Below are positions 9,903-17,957 of a DNA stretch of 64,000 nucleotides, in pieces; the stretch's first letter is position 1; each line of letters starts with the position of its first letter. Source of the DNA: DATFDN01 sp035685165 (GTDB taxonomy: Bacteria > Pseudomonadota > Alphaproteobacteria > Acetobacterales > Acetobacteraceae); assembly GCA_035685165.1 (NCBI GenBank), contig DASRBI010000017.1:124001-188000 (forward strand), read 5' to 3'. The position numbers and the translations under genes were made by a program. A model generated the notes under the pieces. That model did not search any database and had not been told where the DNA came from. It saw nothing but the letters and a program-made list of their open reading frames with translations.

Positions 9903-10613
9903 TCAGTTCAGCGCGAACACCACCCGCAGCGGCATCTCGGAGGGCACGGGCGCGCCGTCCCGCACCGCCGGCATGAAGTGCCAGCGTTCCACCGCCTCGC
10001 GCGCGGCGCGATCCAGCAGGTCGTAGCCGGAGGTCCGCGCCACATCGACCCCGGTCACCCCGCCTTCCTGGTCGATATGGATCAGCAGGATCACCGTGCC
10101 ATGCTCACCGCGGGCGGCAGCGGCGGACGGATAAACCGGCTCGCGGTTGCGATAGCGCGGGTCGATGCCGGCCGGGCGCACGCTCGGACCGGTCGCGACG
10201 GCGTTCGTCAAACTGTCCCCGCCGCCGAGATTGACCTCCATGCGCGGGGCAGGCCGGGCGGGCGATGCTGGCTGCGGCGCGGGTGCCGGCGGCAAGGGCG
10301 CCACGGTCGACGACGCCACCCTCCCGGTTTGCGGTTGCGGCGGCGCGGGGGGCGCGGCGGGCGCCTGCTGCGGGGCCGGAGCGGGCAGCGGCGCTGCAGC
10401 GCCTGGCACTGGTCCGTTCGGGCCCTTGGTCTCCACCAGCCGCAGCTCCACCGTCGGTCCCTGGTCGGGCGGCGGCAGCGGGCGCCGCGGCAGGCCGATC
10501 AGCAAGGCGGCCAGGATCGCCGCATGAAGCGCGGCCGAGGCCGCCGCCCAGCCGGCCGGCAGGCTAGAGGACCGGGACGCCGTGCTGCTTGGCCTTGATC
10601 TCGGGTTCGACAT
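9903..10613 (-). CDS. TonB-family energy-transducer-like protein
   Basis: A 236-aa protein with one N-terminal membrane anchor (ALHAAILAALLIGL, about 29-42), a long Pro/Ala-rich periplasmic linker (about 45-125) and a TonB C-terminal domain. The latter is visible as REPVYPSAAAARGEHGTVIL, followed by GYDLLDRAAREAVERWHFMP and RVVFALN. TonB couples proton-motive force from ExbB/ExbD to outer-membrane receptors. No exbB, exbD or receptor gene is nearby, so the partner is unknown. The start overlaps the CDF gene by 50 bases; a later start is possible, since the first 17 residues are low complexity. Confidence 0.85.
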   Translation of the reverse strand: MSNPRSRPSSTASRSSSLPAGWAAASAALHAAILAALLIGLPRRPLPPPDQGPTVELRLVETKGPNGPVPGAAAPLPAPAPQQAPAAPPAPPQPQTGRVASSTVAPLPPAPAPQPASPARPAPRMEVNLGGGDSLTNAVATGPSVRPAGIDPRYRNREPVYPSAAAARGEHGTVILLIHIDQEGGVTGVDVARTSGYDLLDRAAREAVERWHFMPAVRDGAPVPSEMPLRVVFALN

Positions 10614-11451
10614 GGATGGTGATCGCCAAGTACTCCATCTCGGCCTTCAACGCCGCCTCGATGCGGTCGCAGATGGCGTGCGACTCGGCGACCGACATGT
10701 GGCCCGGCACCACCATGTGGAACTCCACATAGGCCCGCCGCCCGGCCCGGCGGGTGCGCAGATCGTGCACCTCGATCGCGCCCGAGGCGGACTCCGACAC
10801 CAGCTCGCGGATACGCTGCACGATCCTGGGATCGGGCGCGGCGTCCATCAGCCCGCCCACAGACTGCGAGACCGTCCGCACGCCCGACCAGAGCACATAG
10901 ACGCCCGCCAGCGCCGCGAGCGCCGGGTCGATCAGAACCTCGCCCGTGAGCGCGATGCACCCGACGCCGGCTAGGATCGCCACCGACGTCACCACGTCAG
11001 CGACGAGATGGCGCGAATCGGCGACGAGCGCGGTGGAGCGCAGCCGGCGCCCCGCGCGCCCGAGCAGGAACGACCAGAGGCCGTTCAGCACCGTCGCGCC
11101 GCCGTTCGCGGCAAAGGCCATCCCCGAGAGTTCCAACCCGTGCGGCGCGGCGAAATTGAGCGCCGCCGCACGGAAGATCGCCAGCGCGGCAAGCACGATC
11201 AGCACGCCCTCGATCACCGCGGCGAAGAACTCCGCCTTCTCGTGGCCGTAGGGGTGGTTCTCGTCGGCCGGCACCGAGGCGAGCCGCACCGCATAAAGCG
11301 CGATCGCCGAGGCGGCGACGTTGACCGTGGTTTCGAGCGCATCGGAGAAGAACGCGGCACTCGCGCTCAGCCGCCAGGCGAGGGTCTTCAGCGCCAGGAC
11401 CGCGCAGCCCACCAGCAGGCTGCCGATCGCCCATCGTGCCGCGCGGTCCAC
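10564..11451 (-). CDS. cation diffusion facilitator (CDF) family metal transporter
   Basis: A 295-aa CDF transporter that exports divalent metal (Zn, Fe, Co, Mn or Cd) by proton antiport at the inner membrane. About six membrane helices occupy residues 8-205. The metal-site helices carry SDALETTVNV and DSRHLVADVVTS. The C-terminal cytoplasmic domain has YVEFHMVVPGHMSV and SHAICDRIEAAL. The start is a GTG at 11451 with GGAGGGA just upstream. The HPYGHEKAEF loop is typical of the FieF/MamM-like subgroup. The specific metal cannot be assigned. Confidence 0.93.
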   Translation of the reverse strand: MDRAARWAIGSLLVGCAVLALKTLAWRLSASAAFFSDALETTVNVAASAIALYAVRLASVPADENHPYGHEKAEFFAAVIEGVLIVLAALAIFRAAALNFAAPHGLELSGMAFAANGGATVLNGLWSFLLGRAGRRLRSTALVADSRHLVADVVTSVAILAGVGCIALTGEVLIDPALAALAGVYVLWSGVRTVSQSVGGLMDAAPDPRIVQRIRELVSESASGAIEVHDLRTRRAGRRAYVEFHMVVPGHMSVAESHAICDRIEAALKAEMEYLAITIHVEPEIKAKQHGVPVL

Positions 11452-11563
11452 CGTCCCTCCGACTTCGCGCCGGTGCTAGCCCCGCCCAAGCCCGGCTCGC
11501 AACCTTCCCTTAACGCGGCTGTGGTTGCCTGTGCCCGCTGCCATTGCACAGAGGAGCATCGCC

Positions 11564-11845
11564 ATGCCGGGCACCCGTCTCATCAACCGCAATGTCGTCG
11601 CCGCCGGCGGGCGCACCAGTATGCGGCTCGAGCCGGAACTCTGGGACGCGCTCGGCGAAATCTGCCGCCGTGAGGGGCGGGACATTCACGAGCTGATCCG
11701 CTCGGTCGACGGCACGCGCCACGAGGGCGGGCGCACCAGCGCCGTGCGGGTGTACATCGTCGAATATTTCCGCGCCGCGGCGACCGAGGCCGGCCATCTC
11801 GCCGCCCAGCACGGCCCGCATCTCACGTCCCGGATCGCCGCCTAG
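11564..11845 (+). CDS. ribbon-helix-helix domain protein
   Basis: A 93-aa basic protein. A short strand segment (RTSMRLEPELWDALGEI) is followed by two helices (REGRDIHELIRSVD, SAVRVYIVEYFRAA). This is the RHH_4-type ribbon-helix-helix fold found in many alphaproteobacterial proteins of unknown role. It may bind DNA as a dimer or act as an antitoxin-like regulator, but no toxin gene is adjacent. The ATG at 11564 has GAGGAG seven bases upstream. It converges on the membrane-protein gene at 11846. Confidence 0.8.
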   Translation: MPGTRLINRNVVAAGGRTSMRLEPELWDALGEICRREGRDIHELIRSVDGTRHEGGRTSAVRVYIVEYFRAAATEAGHLAAQHGPHLTSRIAA

Positions 11846-12406
11846 CTAGCCGCCGCTGATGCCGGCCAAAAACAGGCCGATCAGCAAATCGGCGCCGACC
11901 AGCGCGGCGGCCGTGAGCGCCGTCACGTCCAGCGCCAGCCGGGTCGCGAACCATTCGAGCCAGAGCGCCCATCCGACGGCGATCAGCTCCGTCGCCTGCC
12001 CGATTTGTGCCGGCGCGTGCAGGAGCGCGGGGATCGCGGCGAGCAGCAGCAGCGCGTACTGCACCACGTTGCACCAGTTCCAGACGGCGATGTAGCCGGG
12101 CCAGCGCCGCTCCCGCCCGATCCGCACGGCGACGAAGTGGGACAGCACGGCGTAGCCCGCCCAGCCCACCACGAAGATCAGCAGGTCCCGCGCCAGATCG
12201 TGCGCGGGCGCCGCCGGCCGCCCGTTGGCGGTCCAGTCGATCAGGCGAAGACAGAGCAGCATCGGCAGGGCGATCGCCGCCGCCCAGAAACTGCGGATCG
12301 CGCCCCCGGTGTCGGCCTCGACGCGCCCGAGCCCGGCTGCCCGTCCGGTCGCCAGCATCGCCGCGCCCGAGAGCCCGCTGCCGATCGAGGCGGCGATCCG
12401 GCCCAT
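11846..12406 (-). CDS. unrecognised polytopic membrane protein (copy 2 of tandem pair)
   Basis: A 186-aa hydrophobic protein with about five predicted membrane segments (SFWAAAIALPMLLCLRLI, LLIFVVGWAGYAVLSHFVAV, VVQYALLLLAAIPALL, LIAVGWALWLEWFATRLAL, VGADLLIGLFLAGI). It carries a Trp-rich turn, AVWNWCNVVQ, which matches TAFNWCQWAIP in the neighbouring gene. Its start ATGA-overlaps that gene's stop, so the two are co-translated. Function unknown; the pair resembles a duplicated small membrane family seen near dap genes. Longer upstream reading in this frame is shadow of the neighbour. Confidence 0.75.
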   Translation of the reverse strand: MGRIAASIGSGLSGAAMLATGRAAGLGRVEADTGGAIRSFWAAAIALPMLLCLRLIDWTANGRPAAPAHDLARDLLIFVVGWAGYAVLSHFVAVRIGRERRWPGYIAVWNWCNVVQYALLLLAAIPALLHAPAQIGQATELIAVGWALWLEWFATRLALDVTALTAAALVGADLLIGLFLAGISGG

Positions 12407-12981
12407 CACAGAACGCGCTGCGCCAGCAGCGCCGGCCCGATGCCCATGACGGCGCTGGCGACGTTGACGCAGATCACCAACAAAATCGCGCGCCAGACCG
12501 AGATGCCGAGCCCGTGGCGGGCGATGAACCAGTGCAGCCAAAGCGCATAGAGCCCGGCCACGCCGATCCCGGCCGCGAAGGCGCCATAGGGTCCGACGGG
12601 TCCGCGCAGCGCCGGGGTCAGCACCGCGAGGGCGACGGCGGCGACCAGCGGGATCGCCCACTGGCACCAGTTGAAGGCGGTGGCGAAGCGCAGCCAGGAG
12701 GCGACCCGGCCCCATAGCCGCGCCAGCTCGTAGGAGACGACGAGCGGGGCTAGCAGCGCACAGAGCGTACCGAGAAACTGCACCGAGGCTAACCGCGCCT
12801 CGCCCGCCAATCCCGCCAGGAACGCCGCCACCAGCGGAAAGGCGATCAGCGGCGCAAGGCTGGCGAGAAAACGGTCCTTGGTTCCCCCGAAGCGGGTCAG
12901 CCCGTCGCGGCGGCCGAGCGCGGTCAGCACCATCCCGACCAGCACGTCGCCGCTCGGCCGGCGCTGGGGGCAGTGGGCCAT
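12406..12981 (-). CDS. unrecognised polytopic membrane protein (copy 1 of tandem pair)
   Basis: A 191-aa membrane protein with about five hydrophobic segments, starting at the ATG at 12981, one base away from the dapE stop. Order of features is shared with the next gene: a charged turn (RLWGRVASWLRFATAFNWCQW), a hydrophobic pair, then ALWLHWFIARHGLGISVWRAI, which parallels ALWLEWFATRLALDV in the neighbour. This suggests tandem duplication and divergence. No catalytic motif was recognised. Translational coupling to dapE and dapD may reflect operon convenience only. Confidence 0.75.
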   Translation of the reverse strand: MAHCPQRRPSGDVLVGMVLTALGRRDGLTRFGGTKDRFLASLAPLIAFPLVAAFLAGLAGEARLASVQFLGTLCALLAPLVVSYELARLWGRVASWLRFATAFNWCQWAIPLVAAVALAVLTPALRGPVGPYGAFAAGIGVAGLYALWLHWFIARHGLGISVWRAILLVICVNVASAVMGIGPALLAQRVL

Positions 12982-12982
12982 C

Positions 12983-14101
12983 TCAGCCGTGCAGCGCGCG
13001 CAGCACCGCCGCATAGACATCGGCGAGCGCGCGCAGCTCCGCCACCGGCACGCGCTCGTCGACCTGATGCATCGACGTGCCGAGGAGTCCGAACTCGGCC
13101 ACCGGGCAGTAGCGGGCGATGAAGCGCGCGTCCGAAGTGCCGCCGCCGGTATCGAGCGCCGGCTCAACGCCCGCCGCGCCCGCGATCGCCGCGCGCAGCC
13201 GATCGACCATCGGGCCGGGCTCGGTTAGGAAGGATTCGCCGCTGATCGAGACGTCGAGGTCGAATCGCTCGGCGTGCTGAGCGATCGTGGCGCGTAGCCA
13301 CTCGCGCAGATCGCGCCCCCTGTGCAGGTCGTTGAAGCGGATGTTGAGCACCGCCGTCGCCTGCGCGGGAATCACGTTGCTCGCCGGGTTACCGACATCG
13401 ACCGTTGTCACTTGCAGGCTGGTCGGTTCGAAATGCGCGCTGCCGGCATCGAGCGGCGCGGCGGTGAGCGCTGCGAGCGCACGGACCAGCCGGTGCACCG
13501 GGTTGTCGGCCTTCTGCGGATAGGCCGAATGCCCCTGCACGCCATGCACGGCGATGCGCGCGGTCAGGCTGCCGCGCCGGCCGATCTTGATGATGTCGCC
13601 GAGCGCGGCGCGGCAGGTCGGCTCGCCGACGAGGCAAAAATCCGGCACCTCGCCGTTGGACGCCAACCATTCCAGCACCTTGGCCGTGCCGTCGACCGCC
13701 GGCCCTTCCTCGTCGCCGGTGATCAGCATGCTCACCGAGCCGCCGCTCTGGTGGCGGGCGCAGGCAGCGACGAAAGCGGCGATTGCGCCCTTCATGTCGC
13801 AGGCGCCCCGCCCGTACAGCACACCAGACTCAACCTCCCCGCCAAACGGGTCGAAGCGCCAGAACCGGCGTTCACCCGGCGGCACCACGTCGGTATGGCC
13901 GGCGAAACAGATGTTGGGGCCATCCGTGCCCCGCCGCGCGTACAGATTTTCGATCTCGCCGAAGCGCAGCCGTGTGACGCGGAAGCCGAGCCGTTCCAGC
14001 GCCGCCGCCAGCACGTCCTGCGCCCCCGCGTCGGCCGGCGTGACCGAGGGGCAGCGGATCAGCGCCTGGGCGAGCGCCAGCGGGTCGGCCAGCTCGCTCA
14101 A
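12983..14101 (-). CDS. dapE: succinyl-diaminopimelate desuccinylase DapE
   Basis: A 372-aa M20-family zinc amidohydrolase of normal length. It removes succinate from N-succinyl-LL-diaminopimelate in lysine and peptidoglycan synthesis. Metal ligands and catalytic residues are visible: GHTDVVPPG (H69, D71), GRGACDMKG (D102), TGDEEGPA (E131/E132), and a late His in GLLGTSMHQVDERV. The dimerisation domain sits between, around GVQGHSAYPQKADNP. The start overlaps the dapD stop as ATGA, so the two consecutive pathway enzymes are co-translated. A partial dapA lies at the far end of the window. Confidence 0.97.
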   Translation of the reverse strand: MSELADPLALAQALIRCPSVTPADAGAQDVLAAALERLGFRVTRLRFGEIENLYARRGTDGPNICFAGHTDVVPPGERRFWRFDPFGGEVESGVLYGRGACDMKGAIAAFVAACARHQSGGSVSMLITGDEEGPAVDGTAKVLEWLASNGEVPDFCLVGEPTCRAALGDIIKIGRRGSLTARIAVHGVQGHSAYPQKADNPVHRLVRALAALTAAPLDAGSAHFEPTSLQVTTVDVGNPASNVIPAQATAVLNIRFNDLHRGRDLREWLRATIAQHAERFDLDVSISGESFLTEPGPMVDRLRAAIAGAAGVEPALDTGGGTSDARFIARYCPVAEFGLLGTSMHQVDERVPVAELRALADVYAAVLRALHG

Positions 14102-14937
14102 TCGCGCAGAAGCTCGTTGATGGAGGTCTTGGCCCGGGTCTGCGCGTCCACGCGCTTGACGATCACCGCGCAGTAGAGGCTCGGTCCCGGTGCGCCGGAG
14201 GGCAGCGGTTTCCCGGGCAACGCCCCCGGCACCACCACCGAATAGGCCGGCACCCGGCCGAGATGGATCTCGCCCGTGGCGCGATCGACGATCTTGGTGG
14301 AGGCGCCGATGAAAGTGCCCATCGCCAGCACCGCGCCGCGCTCCACGATCACGCCCTCGGCCACCTCGCTGCGCGCGCCGATGAAGCAGTCATCCTCGAT
14401 GATCACCGGCTCGGCCTGCAAGGGCTCCAGTACCCCGCCGATGCCGACGCCGCCCGAGATGTGGCAGTTGGCCCCCACCTGCGCGCAGCTTCCGACCGTG
14501 CTCCAGGTGTCGATCATGGTGTTGCGCCCCACCCAGGCGCCAACATTGACGAAGCAGGGCATCAGCACCGCGCCGGGGGCGATGTAGGCGGAACGCCGCA
14601 CCACCGCCCCGGGCACCGCGCGGAACCCCGCCTCGCGGAAACGATTGGCCCCCCAGCCGGCGAACTTCATCGGCACCTTGTCATACACAGGCTCGCCGCC
14701 CGGACCGGGAATCGGCGCCGAGTCGGTCAGGCGGAACGACAGCAGCACCGCCTTTTTGAGCCACTGATTGACGCGCCAGCCCGATCCGGCGGGCTCGGCG
14801 ACGCGCGCCGCGCCGCTGTCGAGCGCATCGAGCGCCGCCTCCACGGGCCTTGCCTCGTCGCGCGGGGTGGCAGGCGAGAGCGTCTCGCGCCGCTCCCACA
14901 GCTCCTCGATCGCCTGTTCCAGCGCGCTCCCGACCAT
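14098..14937 (-). CDS. dapD: 2,3,4,5-tetrahydropyridine-2,6-dicarboxylate N-succinyltransferase DapD
   Basis: A 279-aa DapD that succinylates tetrahydrodipicolinate, the step that begins the succinylase branch of lysine synthesis. The left-handed beta-helix is plain from hexapeptide runs such as VRRSAYIAPGAVLMPCFVN, GRNTMIDTWSTVGSCAQVG and GARSEVAEGVIVERG. The N-terminal helical region holds WRVNQWLKKAVLLSFRL, a family hallmark. It is the first gene of the dapD-dapE-membrane-pair operon, and is divergent from the diguanylate cyclase. Confidence 0.97.
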   Translation of the reverse strand: MVGSALEQAIEELWERRETLSPATPRDEARPVEAALDALDSGAARVAEPAGSGWRVNQWLKKAVLLSFRLTDSAPIPGPGGEPVYDKVPMKFAGWGANRFREAGFRAVPGAVVRRSAYIAPGAVLMPCFVNVGAWVGRNTMIDTWSTVGSCAQVGANCHISGGVGIGGVLEPLQAEPVIIEDDCFIGARSEVAEGVIVERGAVLAMGTFIGASTKIVDRATGEIHLGRVPAYSVVVPGALPGKPLPSGAPGPSLYCAVIVKRVDAQTRAKTSINELLRD

Positions 14938-15049
14938 CGTCCCCCTCCCGGCAGGGCGCGGACCATGCGGACGGGACCCGGGCCTGTCAACGCGGACGGC
15001 AACGAACGGTTAAGCCTGTCCTGCCTAGTCTCGCCGGCAGGGGCTCGCG

Positions 15050-16444
15050 ATGTCTGATTCAACCGCCAACGACACCTGGCGTCCGGGTCTTCCGGGACGC
15101 CTGGCCGGACCGCTCAGGACAGTGCTGCTGGAAAGCCGCCAGCGATGGCGCGATTTCGTCGCGCTCGCCGCCGATCTGGCGTTCGAGACCGACGAGGCCG
15201 GCCGCTTTACGTTCGTCGCGCCCGAGAGTGCGCTCGGCTGGACCGCCGGGGTGCTGCTCGAACAACCGGCGGCTTCGCTTTTGGCCTGCAACCGGCCGGA
15301 CTTTCCCGACCCGTTCCGCCCAGCCGCGGTGATCCAGCGCCGGCGCGTGTGGCTTCGCCGCGGCGATGGCGGCAATGCCTGCGTCGTGCTCTCCGTCGCC
15401 CCGCTGACTGATCGGCAGGGCAGGCGGATAGGTGCACGCGGCATCGTCACCGACATCACCGAACAGGAAGGGCAGGAGGCCGGCGCCGCCGCCGCGCTGC
15501 GGCGGGCCGAGGTGATCGAGCACGTGCTCGCGCGGATGCGCCAGGAGGTTCTGGCGCCGCGCATGATGCGTGCCGTGCTGGCCACACTCTCCGAGGCGCT
15601 GGGCGCGCAGGGTGCCGCCGTGCTCGGCCTGCTCGGGCCGCAGCTTCAGGTGCTGCACGAGACCGGGAGCGGCGCGGCGGAAACTGCGGCGGCGGCTGAG
15701 CGGCTGCTGCGCGCGGCCGACCCCCAGTCGGGCGCGCTGACCGGCGAGGCGAACGGGCGGCCGCTTCTCGTCTCGGCCTGCGTTTCCCGGTTCGGCGACC
15801 TCGCTGGGCTCGCGCTGTGGCGCTGCCCCGCCGGGCGCGGCTGGGACGCCGACGACGAGCACATCGCCGCTGCCGCGATGACGATCGTGCGCGTGGTGCT
15901 GGAACACGAGGCGATCCAGCGAGAAATGGCGACCCAAGCCCGCACCGATCCGCTCACCGGTCTGCTCAACCGCCGTGCATTCTTCGAGGAGCTGCCGCGC
16001 CACGCCGAGCGGCTGGACCGCGAGGCGCTGCCCGGCACCCTGCTTTATATCGACCTCGACCGCTTCAAGAGCGTCAACGACGAGCTCGGGCACGAAACGG
16101 GCGACGAGCTGCTCTGCTGCCTCGCCGACCTGCTGCGGAATGCTTTCCGCCCGACCGATCTGGTCGCGCGGCTGGGCGGCGACGAGTTCGCGGTCTGGCT
16201 GAACGGTGCCGACCATCTGACCGCAGCCGAGCGCGCCGAATGGCTCCGTGTCGAGGTGCCGCGCCGCTTCGCCGCGCTCGCCCCGGGCCTGCCCGAGCTC
16301 GGCCTGTCGGTCGGCATCGCCACCCGCCGCGCCGGCAACGGCGAGGATCTGGAGAGCGTCATGCGGCGGGCCGACCTTGCCATGTATGAGGTCAAGCGCG
16401 GCGGGCGCGGCCACTGGCGGGTGGCGCACGAGGAGCCGCCGTGA
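15050..16444 (+). CDS. PAS/GAF-type sensor diguanylate cyclase (GGDEF)
   Basis: A 464-aa cytoplasmic protein that makes cyclic di-GMP from two GTP. A PAS-like N-terminus (ALAADLAFETDEAGRFTFVAP, then VLSVAPLTDRQGRRIGARGIV) leads into a GAF-like middle (about 150-295). The catalytic GGDEF domain (about 300-460) has GGDEF at 376-380. A product-inhibition I-site RPTD (367-370) sits exactly five residues before GGDEF, so feedback control is expected. No EAL domain follows. The downstream DUF2336 gene overlaps it by four bases (GTGA), which suggests a shared pathway, perhaps motility or cell-cycle control. Confidence 0.93.
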   Translation: MSDSTANDTWRPGLPGRLAGPLRTVLLESRQRWRDFVALAADLAFETDEAGRFTFVAPESALGWTAGVLLEQPAASLLACNRPDFPDPFRPAAVIQRRRVWLRRGDGGNACVVLSVAPLTDRQGRRIGARGIVTDITEQEGQEAGAAAALRRAEVIEHVLARMRQEVLAPRMMRAVLATLSEALGAQGAAVLGLLGPQLQVLHETGSGAAETAAAAERLLRAADPQSGALTGEANGRPLLVSACVSRFGDLAGLALWRCPAGRGWDADDEHIAAAAMTIVRVVLEHEAIQREMATQARTDPLTGLLNRRAFFEELPRHAERLDREALPGTLLYIDLDRFKSVNDELGHETGDELLCCLADLLRNAFRPTDLVARLGGDEFAVWLNGADHLTAAERAEWLRVEVPRRFAALAPGLPELGLSVGIATRRAGNGEDLESVMRRADLAMYEVKRGGRGHWRVAHEEPP

Positions 16445-17643
16445 GCCCGGCGTCTGCCGAGGAAGCTCTCCGAGTCCGCCAGGGCGCGAGCCCGGCCACC
16501 TCGCCTGAGCTTCTGGCGACGCTCGCCGAGGACGTGTCCGTGACCGTCCGCGCCGCTCTCGCGCTCAACCCGGCAACGCCCCCGCGTGCCATCGAACTGC
16601 TCGCGCGCGACGCCGACGAGCGGGTGCGCGCCCTGCTCGCCCGCCGGCTCGCGGGCCTCCTGCCCGACCTCTCCGGCGACGAAAGCCGCCGGATGCAGGA
16701 CCGCGCGGTGGCGCTGCTCACGCGGTTGGTGGCCGACCATGCCGAGCTTGTGCGCGCCGCCATTGCCGACGTGGTGAAGGAGATGCCGGGGGCGCCGCGC
16801 GAGCTGATCCTGCGGCTGGCGCGCGATTGTGTCGCTTCCATCAGCGAGCCGGTGATCCGCCTCTCGCCGGTGCTGACCGACGCCGATCTTCTCGCGCTGC
16901 TCGATTCACCGCCGAGCGCCGCGACCGCGTCGGCCGTCGCGCGCCGTCCCGATCTGTCCGCCGCGGTTGCCGATGCCCTCGTCGCTGGCGAGGACTCGGC
17001 GGCGATCCGTGCCCTGCTTGAGAACCAGTCCGCCCAGATCCGCGAGGCCGCGCTCGATGCGCTGATCGCCCGCGCGCCCGCGCACGAGGACTGGCACGCT
17101 CCCCTGGTCCGCCGCCCGGAACTCTCGCCGCGCGCCGCGCGTGCGCTGGCGGAGATCGTGGCGACCGGACTCCTGGAGGTGCTGGCGGCGCGCGCCGACC
17201 TCGATCCCGGCCTTGCCGCCGAACTGCGCGCGCGGCTGCGGGCGCGGCTCTGCGGACCCTGTGCGGTGCTGCAGAAGGACCTTGGCACCGAGGAGGCGCT
17301 GGTCGAGGCGCACCGGCTGCGGGCGGCGCATCAGCTCACCGAGGCCGCGCTGCTGGAGGCGTTGCGGGCCGGCCGGGCGCGCGTGGCCGCGGCCATGCTC
17401 GCGGTTGCCGGAACGGTGCCGATGATCATGATCGACCGCGCCGCCGCGCTGCGGAGCGCCAAGGCGCTGGTAAGCCTCGTCTGGAACGCCGGCTTCAGCA
17501 TGGCCGCCGCGGTTCCGGTGCAAAGCCTGATCGGCCACATTCCGCCTGCCGGGCTGATGGAGCCTGCTGCCGACGGCGGCTTCCCGCTGACCCTCGAGGA
17601 GATGCGCTGGCAGCTCACGTTCCTGCGCCAGACCGCGCGCTGA
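16441..17643 (+). CDS. DUF2336 domain protein
   Basis: A 400-aa alpha-helical protein made of HEAT-like repeats, for example VRAALALNPATPPRAIELLA, VRALLARRLAGLLPDL and VRAAIADVVKEMPGAPRE. This architecture matches DUF2336, a family largely confined to alphaproteobacteria and of unknown biochemical role. The GTG start overlaps the diguanylate cyclase stop, so the pair is co-translated; an adaptor or effector role in c-di-GMP signalling is an inference. The protein ends in QLTFLRQTAR, just before a 7-bp hairpin at 17647-17664. Confidence 0.8.
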   Translation: MSPASAEEALRVRQGASPATSPELLATLAEDVSVTVRAALALNPATPPRAIELLARDADERVRALLARRLAGLLPDLSGDESRRMQDRAVALLTRLVADHAELVRAAIADVVKEMPGAPRELILRLARDCVASISEPVIRLSPVLTDADLLALLDSPPSAATASAVARRPDLSAAVADALVAGEDSAAIRALLENQSAQIREAALDALIARAPAHEDWHAPLVRRPELSPRAARALAEIVATGLLEVLAARADLDPGLAAELRARLRARLCGPCAVLQKDLGTEEALVEAHRLRAAHQLTEAALLEALRAGRARVAAAMLAVAGTVPMIMIDRAAALRSAKALVSLVWNAGFSMAAAVPVQSLIGHIPPAGLMEPAADGGFPLTLEEMRWQLTFLRQTAR

Positions 17644-17646
17644 GAC

Positions 17647-17664
17647 CGGTCCCGCGTGGGACCG
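17647..17664 (+). terminator. hairpin after the DUF2336 gene
   Basis: CGGTCCC, four-base loop, GGGACCG forms a perfect 7-bp stem starting four bases after the stop codon. No T-run follows, so this is a possible terminator or 3' stabilising stem. Confidence 0.4.
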
Positions 17665-17742
17665 CCGGCAAACCCGCCCACGTCGCGACTTGAGACCGAC
17701 GCCGAGGCCGAACGCTTCGTCGCCGAGGCCGATCTGGCCTGA
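17656..17742 (+). pseudogene. truncated antitoxin remnant (CopG/BrnA-like N-terminus)
   Basis: A 28-codon open stretch from a GTG reads ETDAEAERFVAEADLA and then stops. This closely resembles the start of small CopG-type antitoxins, which usually continue with an EYDLS-like motif. The rest of the gene is missing. It lies close to a toxin fragment on the other strand. The match is from memory of the family and short, so it needs a profile search. Confidence 0.45.
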
Positions 17743-17762
17743 CCTCGTTCGCCAACCAGGTT

Positions 17763-17950
17763 TCACCGACGTGCAGCAGGCGTACGCCGGCATCGGCCGC
17801 GGGTGAGCAGCGGCGCCTCCAGCACTTCGGCCAGCACCACATGAAGCGCATCGTACGCCGTAAGACTGTGCCGCAGTTCCCAGACGCGCGGCAGAAGGAA
17901 GCCGTGCGGATAGCAATGCAGCCGAAGATCAGCGAGGTCGGACCTGTCAG
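17763..17950 (-). pseudogene. VapC-type PIN-domain toxin remnant
   Basis: The reverse strand between the DUF2336 and chemoreceptor genes reads about 62 codons without a start. It contains LHCYPHGFLLPRVWELRHSL, then TAYDALHVVLAEVLEAPLLT, then a stop. This is the C-terminal half of a VapC PIN-domain ribonuclease: the TAYDA-x-x-V-x-LAE block with its acidic residue and the PLLTRD-like end (here PLLTRG, so the late acidic residue is lost). The N-terminal half with the first catalytic Asp is absent, and an in-frame stop lies just upstream. It is therefore a dead gene. Confidence 0.7.
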
Positions 17951-17957
17951 CGGCTCT

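Noticed and set aside
10564..10613. Frameshift or fusion between the CDF and TonB-like genes
   Set aside because: They overlap by 50 bases in different frames, but both have complete domains and natural ends; a simple overlap explains this.
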